NCBI GenBank assembly: GCA_023444445.1
Contig: JAEXMK010000121.1
Location: 1 to 31,538 of the forward strand
Length of the DNA stretch: 31,538 nt
Reading direction: 5' to 3'
From: Pseudomonadota bacterium
Lineage (GTDB): Bacteria > Pseudomonadota > Alphaproteobacteria > Rhizobiales > Rhizobiaceae
The notes beneath the pieces were generated by a model. That model was not told where the DNA came from and searched no databases. It saw only the letters and a list, made by a program, of their open reading frames with translations. Shown here in pieces: positions 23,704 to 31,538 of the stretch (positions within the stretch are counted from its first letter, which is position 1; each line of letters starts with the position of its first letter). Made by a program: the position numbers and the translations under genes.

Positions 23704-26088
23704 CTAATACAACCCCGCCGCGTTCGACTGCAGTGCATTTTTCACCTGGGCGCTTGTGGCACCCGATATCTCGGTCTCATCAACGGTTGAGAAAACCTCG
23801 GCGGGCTTCGTTCCGGGCTTGAACGGCTCGGATACGGCTCCCGCCGTACCGGGAAGCGCTGCCATTCCGGAATGGACATCAATGTTGAAGACTTGCATTC
23901 CTTCCGGCATGTGAAAATCTTCAACCGGTTGTCCGGCCAGAGCTATTTTCATGAAGGAGTTGAATACCGGAGCTGCCACTGCACCACCGCTGGCTGCCCG
24001 GCCCAGACTCTCCGGTTCATCGAAGCCGACATACACGCCGGTCACGAGTTCCGGGGTGAAGCCCACGAACCATGCATCATGATTGTCGTTTGTGGTGCCT
24101 GTTTTACCTGCCACCGGCCGCCCGAGGGAAACGCGCTTTGCAGCGGTGCCATCCGACACGACACTCTCCATCATTGATGTAACCTGATAGGCAGTCATGG
24201 GATCGAGCACACGCTCACGTCCGTCCTGCAGTTCCGGCTCGTCCTGCCCGTTCCATTTGCTGGTGGCACAGTCATTACAGGTTACGCTTTGCTGGCGGTA
24301 AATCGTGCGGCCATGCCTGTCCTGCACACGGTCAATCATTGTCGGTTTAACCTGCATGCCGCCATTATCGATGACAGCATAGGCCGCGACCATCTTCAGC
24401 AGACTGGTCTCTGTCGATCCGATCGACATCGACAGCAATGGTTTTACGCTATTATCGTAGATACCCAGCCGTTGGGCGTATGAGGTGACAGTGTCCATGC
24501 CGACTGCATCTGCCAGTTTCGCAGCCATGACGTTACGAGAATGTTCTATCCCGAATCGAAGGATGGCTGGTCCCTCATATTCATTCGCATCGTTCTTCGG
24601 CGACCACACCTGGGTGCCAAGGCGGAACTCCACAGGCTGGTCAACGATGACGCTTGCGGGGGTGTAACCGCTATCAAGCGCAGCTGCGTAGACGATCGGT
24701 TTGAATGTCGACCCAGGCTGGCGCATAGCCTGTGCAGCCCTGTTGAATTGCGAGATCGTGTGTGAAAAACCGCCGACCATCGCCACAATACGCCCTGTCC
24801 TCGGGTTCATCGCGACAAGTGCGCCCTGAACCTTGGGCACTTGCCGCAATTCGTAAGAACCGTTGGCCTGACGCTCGACAATGACGACGCTGCCGACACT
24901 CAACACCTGCGAAATGCTTTTCTTTCCCAGGGCCCAATGCATGTCGGCTGCCTTGAGAACGCCTGTTTCGTTCAGGCCGCCGCCGATGCCGATCTGTGCA
25001 GATTGATGATCTGTGCCGAGGACGACAGCCGGAAACCAACCGGGAACGTCGAAAGCCAGGTGCAACTTGTCGAGCTTCGCGCTCCAGTCGTTCGTGCCGT
25101 CGATATGGTCGAGCGGCCCGCGGTAGCCCCTTCGCTCATCATAAGCGACAAGTTCGGCGCGCAGCGACTGTGTTGCCGCCGCCTGCAGCCTGGGATCAAG
25201 GGTCGTTCTGACGGAGAGGCCCGATTCATCGAGAGATTTTTGCCCAAAATCTCCGATCAGGATTCTTCGAACCTCATCGACGAAATAGCCTGCATCGACA
25301 GTGAGCCCGGTGTCATGACGGGCGGCGATACCGAGAGGCTGCTGTTTGGCCGTGTCAGCCTCCGCCGGGGTGATGTATCCGTTCTCCTGCATGCGATCGA
25401 TGACCCAGTTGCGACGGATGATCGCGGCCTGGGCGTGGGTATCAGGATTATAATTGGCAGGACCTTTGGGAAGCGCCGCCAGATACGCCGCCTCGGCAAT
25501 GCTGAGGTCCGAGACGGATTTATCGAAATAGGTGATTGCAGCCTGGGCTATCCCGTATGACCGCTGCCCGAGAAAAATCTCGTTCAGGTAGATTTCGAGA
25601 ATACGATCCTTGGAGAGAACCCTCTCGATCTTGAGTGAGAGAAGCGCCTCTTTCACTTTTCGGCTGATAGTCTGGTCCGACGTCAAAAGGAGGTTCTTTG
25701 CAACCTGCTGGGTAATCGTCGATGCACCAATCGGCCGACGCCCGCTTCCGACATTGGTTAAATCGACCACCACCGCGCGGGCAAGGCCTGAGAAATCCAG
25801 ACCCGGATGGGAGTAAAAGCTCTTGTCTTCAGCCGAGATAAACGCGGCCTTCACCCTATCGGGCACGTCCTCTATCGGAAGAAAGATACGTGATTGCTTC
25901 GCGAACTGCGCGATCGGCTCACCTGTCGCCGCATAGACACGGGACAATACCGGTGGCTCGTACTCAGCCAGCCCGCCGAAATCTGGGAGGTCCGGCTCTA
26001 TAGCGGAAATCGCGACCCAGACACCGCCGGCCAGCAGTAAAATACCGGTGAAAAGGACTGAGACGAGATAACCAGCTACACGGGTCAT
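23704..26088 (-). CDS. class A penicillin-binding protein (PBP1A family)
   Basis: Encodes 794 residues. A membrane anchor at about 5-28 is followed by the GT51 glycosyltransferase domain with catalytic Glu87 in FISAEDKSFYSHPG and GASTITQQVAKN (121-132). The transpeptidase domain has Ser460 in GSTFKP, SRN at 517-519 and KTGT at 662-665, all three motifs intact. An inserted OB-like region lies at about 290-420. It polymerises and cross-links peptidoglycan in the periplasm. A CNDC pair at 604-607 sits before the KTGT motif. The gene stands alone, with the ATG at 26088 preceded by AAGG. Rhizobia carry several such paralogs, so an exact symbol is not assigned. Confidence 0.95.
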   Translation of the reverse strand: MTRVAGYLVSVLFTGILLLAGGVWVAISAIEPDLPDFGGLAEYEPPVLSRVYAATGEPIAQFAKQSRIFLPIEDVPDRVKAAFISAEDKSFYSHPGLDFSGLARAVVVDLTNVGSGRRPIGASTITQQVAKNLLLTSDQTISRKVKEALLSLKIERVLSKDRILEIYLNEIFLGQRSYGIAQAAITYFDKSVSDLSIAEAAYLAALPKGPANYNPDTHAQAAIIRRNWVIDRMQENGYITPAEADTAKQQPLGIAARHDTGLTVDAGYFVDEVRRILIGDFGQKSLDESGLSVRTTLDPRLQAAATQSLRAELVAYDERRGYRGPLDHIDGTNDWSAKLDKLHLAFDVPGWFPAVVLGTDHQSAQIGIGGGLNETGVLKAADMHWALGKKSISQVLSVGSVVIVERQANGSYELRQVPKVQGALVAMNPRTGRIVAMVGGFSHTISQFNRAAQAMRQPGSTFKPIVYAAALDSGYTPASVIVDQPVEFRLGTQVWSPKNDANEYEGPAILRFGIEHSRNVMAAKLADAVGMDTVTSYAQRLGIYDNSVKPLLSMSIGSTETSLLKMVAAYAVIDNGGMQVKPTMIDRVQDRHGRTIYRQQSVTCNDCATSKWNGQDEPELQDGRERVLDPMTAYQVTSMMESVVSDGTAAKRVSLGRPVAGKTGTTNDNHDAWFVGFTPELVTGVYVGFDEPESLGRAASGGAVAAPVFNSFMKIALAGQPVEDFHMPEGMQVFNIDVHSGMAALPGTAGAVSEPFKPGTKPAEVFSTVDETEISGATSAQVKNALQSNAAGLY

Positions 26089-26354
26089 GCGGACTGCCTT
26101 GTGAACAATGTTACATTGACACTGCCCTCCGTCCCAAGGCAGCGACAGGTTGGGAATCGAAACCGCAAACGCAAATCGAATAACGGTTCACCTCACGCAA
26201 CAATGTGTCGGAATAGCGTCAGGCCCTCGCTTGCATCGGCAGCAGGCGCGGATGGCAAAGGACATCGGCGATTGTCCTGGGACTAAACCGGAAGGGCTCG
26301 TCGCTCAAAGTCAGTCATGAGGTCCCAAATTCATCCAGGGCATCCTTCATTATC

Positions 26355-26891
26355 TTATCGACTTGAACCGATATTGATGGTGGCGGAAGAGCCAACCTGA
26401 AAAAAAGAATACTCGACCGCACCCCGCTTCCACCAGGCCGTCGTACTTTCTGTCGCGTCATTCCTGTCGAGAGTATCCGGTGCGCCAAGCCGCTTCGACA
26501 GGGAATCCAGAAAGCCAGGAGGCCTTGCCGTGGAATATGTGCATGCCTTGTGTCCGTTTGGACCAGTGGCGATCCAGAAGGACAACAACTCCACTTTGCT
26601 GCTCCGCTCACCCCGCCAGCCCACGACCTCCACCGAACCGCCATTATAACCGACGAAACTACGACGCCATTCTTCCGTTTCCGCATCGGTCAGCCGCGTC
26701 CAGCCAAGTTCGTCGCCCTTGAGCATCGCCGCCTGCACCGTTGGCGCTTCGCAGATGTCGAGAAGGCGGTCGGCCGTCATATCTACCGGCATGGCCATAG
26801 CGACTGCGAAATCCAGAAATGCGGCGCAAACGCCTCCAACAGTCGTCATTGCAAGGTACCGAAGCGGACTTCCTCGCTCTGCGTTACTCAT
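26355..26891 (-). CDS. small exported or anchored protein, function unknown
   Basis: Encodes about 178 residues from the ATG at 26891, selected because AGGAGAGGAA directly precedes it; the open frame runs to 26942 but without a ribosome-binding site. A hydrophobic segment at about residues 14-34 (MTTVGGVCAAFLDFAVAMAM) looks like a signal peptide. The mature part is about 140 residues with two cysteines (CEAP near the start, KACTYS), several tryptophans and a C-terminus of alternating beta strands. No domain I know fits. It lies downstream of the truncated isocitrate-lyase-type fragment on the same strand, separated by some 60 bases. It is probably a periplasmic protein. Confidence 0.65.
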   Translation of the reverse strand: MSNAERGSPLRYLAMTTVGGVCAAFLDFAVAMAMPVDMTADRLLDICEAPTVQAAMLKGDELGWTRLTDAETEEWRRSFVGYNGGSVEVVGWRGERSSKVELLSFWIATGPNGHKACTYSTARPPGFLDSLSKRLGAPDTLDRNDATESTTAWWKRGAVEYSFFQVGSSATINIGSSR

Positions 26892-26950
26892 TTCCTCTCC
26901 TGCTCGCCATATTCTGCGGATCAGGCTGCCACCGCGTTCCACCCGTTAGT

Positions 26951-27472
26951 CTATCTATGTTCGGGCCAGCCGAAGCGGTCGTCAAGTGCGTCGTAGTCGG
27001 CAACACCCGTCAAGGCGCTGAACTCCGCATAGGTGACCATGTTGTCGGCGCGGCTTTTCGGGGTCCCTTCAGCTTTCAGCACATCGAGTGTATCGCGGAC
27101 GGCCTTGACCGCGGAGAAAAGTGCAGAGAGCGCATAGAAGGCAACATTGAAGCCGAGATGCTGAAGATACTGGGCCGTCAGGGCCGTCGTCTCGTTTCCG
27201 TCAACGATACTGACAACCTTGGGGCCGCCCACTCCCTTCGAAACGGCCTCGACCTCTGCGATCTTCTTGATCCCGTCGACAAAGACGAGATCCGCGCCGG
27301 CATCCTGATAAAGGTTGGCGCGGCGAATAGCTTCGTCAATGCCTTCGCTCTGGATTGCATCGGTCCGGGCAATGATCATCAACGGGTGCGAACCCCGTGC
27401 CGCAATGGCGCAGCGTAGCCGTCGGAGATTTTCTTCCGCCGAAATCACCCGCACGCCGGCGCGCTGGTGCTA
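26951..27472 (-). pseudogene. isocitrate lyase/PEP mutase family protein, N-terminally truncated
   Basis: The frame reads RVISAEENLRRLRCAIAARG, then LMIIARTDA, AIRRANLYQDAGADLVFVDG and PKVVSIVDGNETTALTAQYL. This is the C-terminal two-thirds of an ICL/PEPM superfamily protein (methylisocitrate-lyase-like, normally about 280-290 residues). The first 110-120 residues, including the metal-binding DADTGYG-type motif and the catalytic K(K/R)CGH loop, are missing. In frame, the sequence reaches a TAG only six codons upstream of the homologous part (27470-27472), and the next gene's stop is at 27488. There is no ribosome-binding site in front of the first ATG/GTG candidates. The gene is therefore a remnant left by deletion or rearrangement and cannot be catalytic. 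The original role was probably breakdown of a 2-carbon-bridged acid. Confidence 0.75.
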
Positions 27473-27487
27473 ATTGACACGCGCCAA

Positions 27488-28435
27488 TCAATCCAGTCGC
27501 TGCAATTCCGATATCTTATCATACACCATCGCATGCGGAACATCCGCCACCATTCGTCTTGCGGTGGCGACCAACTGTTCCACCTCGAAGATGACCGGCC
27601 GACCGGCTGCCGTCACAAGACCCCACTGGAACGGGATGTGGAACGAGAGCGGTATGACGCGAACGCCCTCCACCGGCAGGCCCCAGAGAGTGATCGATTC
27701 GACGATGGCGACGCCAAGCCCCATGCGCGCAAGCGACAGGGAAACATAGGTCGCGTTGCTATCAATCACGGAGGAAAGGTCAACACCGAGATTAGAGAGC
27801 ACATCGTTGATCCGCATGCGAAGGCGAAAGGGGTTTGCAGAAGCGATAAGCCGTTGTCCGGCAAGGTCTTCCGCGGAGATCACCGCCTTTTGCGCAAGCG
27901 GATGATCCTCCGCCACCACGGCCACGCATGGCACCTCCCCCAGCCAGTGGATGTCAACGCCGGGATTATCAAGCGGAAGGCTGACGGCACCGAGATCCGC
28001 CGTGCCGGCCATCACCGCCTGCACGACGTTTTCCGAGGAAATGCTCTGCAGATGAACGTGATCGGGAAACCGGTCGGGCTGCAAAGCGGCAAGCGCTCTC
28101 GGCAAAAGACTGGCGGCGATCGCCGGGATGGAGGCCACTTCTATCGCTGTGCGGCGCGCGGCGCGAATGCGCCTTGCACTTTCGCTGATCGTCCTGAGGC
28201 CGCTGAGGAACAGTTCCGCCTGGGCGAAAAAGGCGACACCCTTTTCCGTGGGCGTAATGCGCGGGCCGTTACGATGCAGCAGCGCAAAACCGATTTCGCC
28301 CTCAAGGTCCTGGATAAGGCGCGTGACGACGGGTTGGGACTTGCCCAGCGCCTTCGCCGCGCCGGTTATGCTGCCGATCGAAACCACTGCTACGAAAGCC
28401 TCGAGCTGCCGTGTATCGAGATAGTCAGACACCAT
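27488..28435 (-). CDS. LysR-family transcriptional regulator
   Basis: Encodes 315 residues from the ATG at 28435, chosen because GGAG lies eight bases upstream; the longer open frame to 28570 adds an unrelated 45-residue stretch. Residues about 8-66 form the winged helix-turn-helix (LDTRQLEAFVAVVSIGSITG, AAKALGKSQPVVTRLIQDLE, FALLHRNGPRITPTEKG). The C-terminal effector domain follows (IEVASIPAIAASLLPRALAA, GTADLGAVSLPLDNPGVDIH). LysR regulators usually control a nearby gene in response to a pathway compound. Here the neighbouring esterase and ABC permeases upstream on the same strand are candidates. It lies 49 bases past the esterase stop and may be co-transcribed with it. Confidence 0.9.
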   Translation of the reverse strand: MVSDYLDTRQLEAFVAVVSIGSITGAAKALGKSQPVVTRLIQDLEGEIGFALLHRNGPRITPTEKGVAFFAQAELFLSGLRTISESARRIRAARRTAIEVASIPAIAASLLPRALAALQPDRFPDHVHLQSISSENVVQAVMAGTADLGAVSLPLDNPGVDIHWLGEVPCVAVVAEDHPLAQKAVISAEDLAGQRLIASANPFRLRMRINDVLSNLGVDLSSVIDSNATYVSLSLARMGLGVAIVESITLWGLPVEGVRVIPLSFHIPFQWGLVTAAGRPVIFEVEQLVATARRMVADVPHAMVYDKISELQRLD

Positions 28436-28484
28436 TTTCCACTCCGCCCCGAAACATGTGCTTCTTCCTGATCGACACCAAGCG

Positions 28485-29993
28485 CTATACCGGCCCGTGA
28501 TCTTCATGGCCAGCCGGTAGCCAAAGCGCCTCACGCCCGTCAAAGGGATCGGGAGTGGCGCCAAAACCAACCGGGCTTAACCGCAGAACCATCGGCTTTT
28601 CGGCATGATATGGCGGCCACTCACCGTTTGGGGCACGGGGCCGTTTGTCTTTTATGAATGAGGCCCACAGATCATGGATTGCTCTCGCAAAACCCGCATC
28701 CGCCACCCGCTGACGCTGGGGCAGTTCGCGGGCATTCGAACCATCACGATACCAGACGGAACCGACTTCCGCCCCGTGTGGCGCACCCAGCTCATCGGCT
28801 TCCAGCGGGCCGTAAAGATATTTATAAACTGTGTTGTAACGGGCATGCAGCCTGGCGAAACGGATCGCCGGAAGCTGGAAGACGAGATCGCCCGCAATTG
28901 CCCGCCAGATGCCCCTTGGACTGTGGCCCGGCAGCGCCCTGCGATAACGCTCGACAATATCGGCGCCAGTGAGGCCGCGCGGCAGAACACGCTCGTGCAA
29001 CAGTTTGGCGCAGAGTGCGAAATCCATCTCCGGCTGCGCCGTCGCGTGGGTCACATATTCGCCCGTCGTACAGCCGATCATCATCGGCACGGCAGCGATG
29101 CGCCCCGCCTGCGCGCCACTTTCCGGGTGTTCCGGCAGGCTTATGCCATCGATGACCGGAACGAAGGGAACGCCGAGCATCGAGGCTGCGCCGTCGCGAG
29201 CAAAATCATGCTGCTCGTAGGACTGGTTGCAGAGATCGCGCTGGATTTCGAGCAGCCGGTGCATCGGCAGGGCCGCGAGTGATTCCTCATCGGCATTTGC
29301 CGCCGCCAGAAACCGGCGTGTCAGCCTGGCGGTATCGTCCATGGAGGCGACAGCCGTGCTTGCGCCGCTTTGCGGCATGGCTCGGTGGAAAAGCCCCTGC
29401 GCACCCGGCATCGCCATCAGCGCGGCGACGGCAAAGCCACCGGCCGAACGCCCGGCCAATGTCACCCGCTCCGGATCGCCACCGAAGGCGGCGATATTGT
29501 CGCGCACCCATTCGAGCGCGGCGATGAGGTCGAGCAGACCGCGATTGTCGGGCCTGCCTTCAAGATGAAGGAAACCGAGCGCGCCAAGGCGATAATTGAC
29601 CGTGACTTCGACAATGCCGCTTGCCGCAAAAGCACCGCTCTGCAGCACCGGTTCATTGGCCGAGCCGACCGCATAACCGCCACCATGGATCCAGAACAGC
29701 ACGGGCGCGCTGCCCGCCGGATCGGGCGTGCGGATATTGACGGTCAGGAAATCCTCGCCGAAGGCCAGTTTCGAGGTCGCGGCGGTGCCGACAGGACCAT
29801 AGGTTGGAATTTGCGGACAGACGGGGCCAAGCCGGGTGGCATCGCGCACGCCCTGCCAGGGCAAAACCGGCTGGGGTGCTTCGAAACGCCGTTCCGGTGT
29901 GACCGGCGCGGCATAAGGCACGCCGAGAAAGGCGTGAATTCCGTTTTCCCTGATACCTTGCAACGTGCCAGCTGCCACCTTCACGATGGTCAT
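28485..29993 (-). CDS. type-B carboxylesterase (alpha/beta hydrolase)
   Basis: Encodes 502 residues, the normal size for carboxylesterase/cholinesterase-type enzymes. The start AGTLQGIRENGIHAFLGVPY is the typical N-terminus. The oxyanion hole is FWIHGGGYAVGS (100-111), the nucleophile Ser183 sits in LAGRSAGG (179-186), Glu312 in CTTGEY and His406 in GAPHGAEVG complete a triad. The usual G-E-S-A-G-G nucleophile elbow has Arg instead of Glu. No signal peptide is present, so it is cytosolic and hydrolyses an ester or amide-like substrate. It begins one base after the stop of the upstream permease gene, so the esterase is part of the transporter operon and likely processes the imported molecule. 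The substrate is unknown. Confidence 0.92.
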   Translation of the reverse strand: MTIVKVAAGTLQGIRENGIHAFLGVPYAAPVTPERRFEAPQPVLPWQGVRDATRLGPVCPQIPTYGPVGTAATSKLAFGEDFLTVNIRTPDPAGSAPVLFWIHGGGYAVGSANEPVLQSGAFAASGIVEVTVNYRLGALGFLHLEGRPDNRGLLDLIAALEWVRDNIAAFGGDPERVTLAGRSAGGFAVAALMAMPGAQGLFHRAMPQSGASTAVASMDDTARLTRRFLAAANADEESLAALPMHRLLEIQRDLCNQSYEQHDFARDGAASMLGVPFVPVIDGISLPEHPESGAQAGRIAAVPMMIGCTTGEYVTHATAQPEMDFALCAKLLHERVLPRGLTGADIVERYRRALPGHSPRGIWRAIAGDLVFQLPAIRFARLHARYNTVYKYLYGPLEADELGAPHGAEVGSVWYRDGSNARELPQRQRVADAGFARAIHDLWASFIKDKRPRAPNGEWPPYHAEKPMVLRLSPVGFGATPDPFDGREALWLPAGHEDHGPV

Positions 29994-29994
29994 G

Positions 29995-30783
29995 TCACAA
30001 CACCTTGCGCAATCCGATCAACCGTTCGACCGCCACGACCACACCGACGGAGATGAAGATGAGGATAACGGAGAGTGCGGCGATCTGCGGATCGGTGGAA
30101 TATTCCAGATAGTGATAGATTTCCGTCGGCAGCGTCGAGGATTTGACCGAAACGATGAAGAGCGAGATTGTCGCCTCGTCGAAGGAAATAAGGAAGGCGA
30201 TGACCGCACCGGCGATGAGGCCGGGTCGGACGAGCGGCAGGGTGATGCGCCACAACACCATGGCGGGTGATGCGCCGTGCACGCGCGCCGCCTCCTCGAC
30301 ACGGCGATCCACCGCCATCAGGCTCATGGTGATGGTACGCACCGTATAGGGCGTGGTGATGCCAAGATGCGCGAGAAAAATGCCGGTATAGCTGTCCAGC
30401 AGACCAAGCGGCCCGAGCACCAGCATCACGCCGACGGCAAGCACGATATGCGGCACGAGGAAGGGCGCAAGGATCAGGAAATTGACCGCGCCCTTGCCAC
30501 GGAATTCGTGCCGCGACAGCGCCAGCGACAGAAGCAGCCCCGCGAAGATCGACACGAAACCGACAAGCAGGCCGATGCCAAGGCTGCGCCAGAAGGCGCT
30601 GATGAATTTGGCATTGGCGAAAACCTTGGCATAGGAGCCGAAGGAGAAGCTTTCCGGCGGAAATGCCAGATATTGCCGCGTGTCGAAGGAAATGATCAGG
30701 ACGACGATGATCGGCGCCAGAAGGAACAGATAAAGCAGGGTCAGCAGAAGCGCGTGGGCGAAGCGTCCGAATTTAGCGTCCAT
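29995..30783 (-). CDS. ABC transporter permease, PotC-like
   Basis: Encodes 262 residues with about six helices; the first spans about residues 9-31 (ALLLTLLYLFLLAPIIVVLII). FDTRQYLAFPPESFSFGSYA after the first helix and the EAA loop VDRRVEEAARVHGASPAMVL are characteristic of PotC/spermidine-putrescine-type permeases. The ATG at 30783 is preceded by GAGG at good spacing; an overlapping GTG at 30795 is the alternative. It pairs with the upstream permease and is followed one base after its stop by the esterase. Such importers take up polyamines, opines, thiamine-like or related small solutes. The ATPase and binding protein should lie beyond the right edge. Confidence 0.92.
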   Translation of the reverse strand: MDAKFGRFAHALLLTLLYLFLLAPIIVVLIISFDTRQYLAFPPESFSFGSYAKVFANAKFISAFWRSLGIGLLVGFVSIFAGLLLSLALSRHEFRGKGAVNFLILAPFLVPHIVLAVGVMLVLGPLGLLDSYTGIFLAHLGITTPYTVRTITMSLMAVDRRVEEAARVHGASPAMVLWRITLPLVRPGLIAGAVIAFLISFDEATISLFIVSVKSSTLPTEIYHYLEYSTDPQIAALSVILIFISVGVVVAVERLIGLRKVL

Positions 30784-30791
30784 GACCGGCC

Positions 30792-31538
30792 TCACGTCTC
30801 AAGCGCGCGCATGGCACGCTGGTAAATTACGATGACGCTGCCGAACAGGATGAGCAGCAGCACCGAAAGTGCAGCCGCCAGCGGCCAGTTCAGCGTCACC
30901 GTCGCTTCGTTATAAACCTCCGTGCCGATGACGAAGACACGGCCACCGCCCATCAGGCGCGGCGTGACGAAGGATGAGATGGCCAGCACGAAAACGAGGA
31001 GTGCTGCGGTTAGAACCCCGGGCAGCGAAAGCGGCAGCACGATGCGGGTAAACACGCGCAGGCGGTTTGCCCCGAGCATGGCGGCGGCTTCTTCGAACTG
31101 CGTGTTCAGCCGGCCAAACCCGCTCAGCATCGCAAGGATCGCATAGGGCATCAGGATTTCGACCAGCGCGACGGTGGCGCCGAAATAATTGTTGGTCAGC
31201 CGGATGACGCCGTCCGTCAGGCCAGACGATTGCAGCGCCGTGTTGATCACGCCCCTGTCCCCCAGAATGACCATCCAGCCATAGGTGCGCACCACCGAGG
31301 AGGTGAGAAGCGGCGCCACGGCAAGTGCGGTCAACACACCGCGCCAGCGGCTCTGGGTACGGGCAAGGAAGAGCGCGATGGGATAGGAGAGAACAACAGC
31401 CAGAACTGCGACATTCACACCGAGATAAAGCGTGTTCCAGGCGATCTTCCAGTAGAACGGGTCAGATAGGACGGCTCTGTAGGATTCGAGCGTCCAGTCG
31501 CCACCGCGTAGTGCGGCCATGGCCGAGGATGCGAAAGA
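30792..31538 (-). CDS. ABC transporter permease, PotB-like (partial, runs off right edge)
   Basis: At least 248 residues are visible. The frame is still open at the right edge, and the in-frame ATG at 31520 is probably internal because PotB-type permeases usually have about 30-60 more residues including a first helix. Visible features are DWTLESYRAVLSDPFYWKIA before a helix, helices at WNTLYLGVNVAVLAVVLSYP and following, and the EAA loop TQFEEAAAMLGANRLRVFTR. The last helix is near the C-terminus (LAAALSVLLLILFGSVIVIY). It is paired with the PotC-like gene with close spacing. Confidence 0.88.
   Translation of the reverse strand, partial: SFASSAMAALRGGDWTLESYRAVLSDPFYWKIAWNTLYLGVNVAVLAVVLSYPIALFLARTQSRWRGVLTALAVAPLLTSSVVRTYGWMVILGDRGVINTALQSSGLTDGVIRLTNNYFGATVALVEILMPYAILAMLSGFGRLNTQFEEAAAMLGANRLRVFTRIVLPLSLPGVLTAALLVFVLAISSFVTPRLMGGGRVFVIGTEVYNEATVTLNWPLAAALSVLLLILFGSVIVIYQRAMRALET

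Noticed and set aside
27467..28471. 334-codon open frame on the plus strand.
   Set aside because: Antisense shadow of the LysR gene, with low-complexity Arg/His-rich sequence.
1..31538. tRNA, rRNA, CRISPR array, riboswitch or replication origin.
   Set aside because: No cloverleaf, no array of regularly spaced repeats and no conserved riboswitch core was seen; a covariance-model scan was not possible.

Overview
The window looks like a piece of a Rhizobiaceae (Agrobacterium/Rhizobium-type) secondary replicon or other accessory-rich region. The evidence is a GC-rich, tightly packed catabolic gene content, several ABC sugar/solute importers, LacI and LysR regulators, dense ATGA/TGATG coupling and insertion-sequence debris. 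No rRNA, tRNA or CRISPR was seen. The assignment is inference from gene style, not from a marker gene.

Layout. (1) About 1-2340 is a loose, low-density accessory segment. It holds a truncated IS3-type transposase fragment, a small lipoprotein and a small three-helix membrane protein (each followed by a good minus-strand terminator), and a 50-residue ribbon-helix-helix (RHH) protein preceded by a strikingly symmetric four-half-site operator. (2) About 2381-5426 is a block of unknown function: one polytopic membrane protein converging on three translationally coupled genes for small N-terminally anchored proteins. (3) 5658-17776 is a divergent carbohydrate regulon. Leftward run two Gfo/Idh/MocA oxidoreductases and a LacI-type repressor. 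Rightward run nagB-nagA-type enzymes, a complete ABC sugar importer (ATPase, binding protein, two permeases), mannonate dehydratase (uxuA) and fructuronate reductase (uxuB). Two near-identical LacI-type operators flank the shared promoter region. The gene set suggests import and breakdown of a molecule containing both N-acetylglucosamine and a hexuronate.

(4) 17837-23369 is a leftward operon: cytosolic GH15 glucoamylase-like enzyme, 6-phosphogluconate dehydrogenase (gnd), glucose-6-phosphate dehydrogenase (zwf) and a polyphosphate-glucokinase-like ROK protein. Together they could take alpha-glucan to glucose, glucose-6-phosphate and the oxidative pentose phosphate branch; a lactonase gene is absent. 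(5) 23704-26088 is a class A penicillin-binding protein. (6) About 26355-31538 holds a small exported protein, an N-terminally truncated isocitrate lyase/PEP-mutase relative, a LysR regulator, a type-B carboxylesterase and two PotC/PotB-like ABC permeases; the last gene runs off the right edge.

Most start codons were chosen by Shine-Dalgarno placement and often lie inside the longest open frame. Functions are inferred from recognisable motifs; no database search was made.
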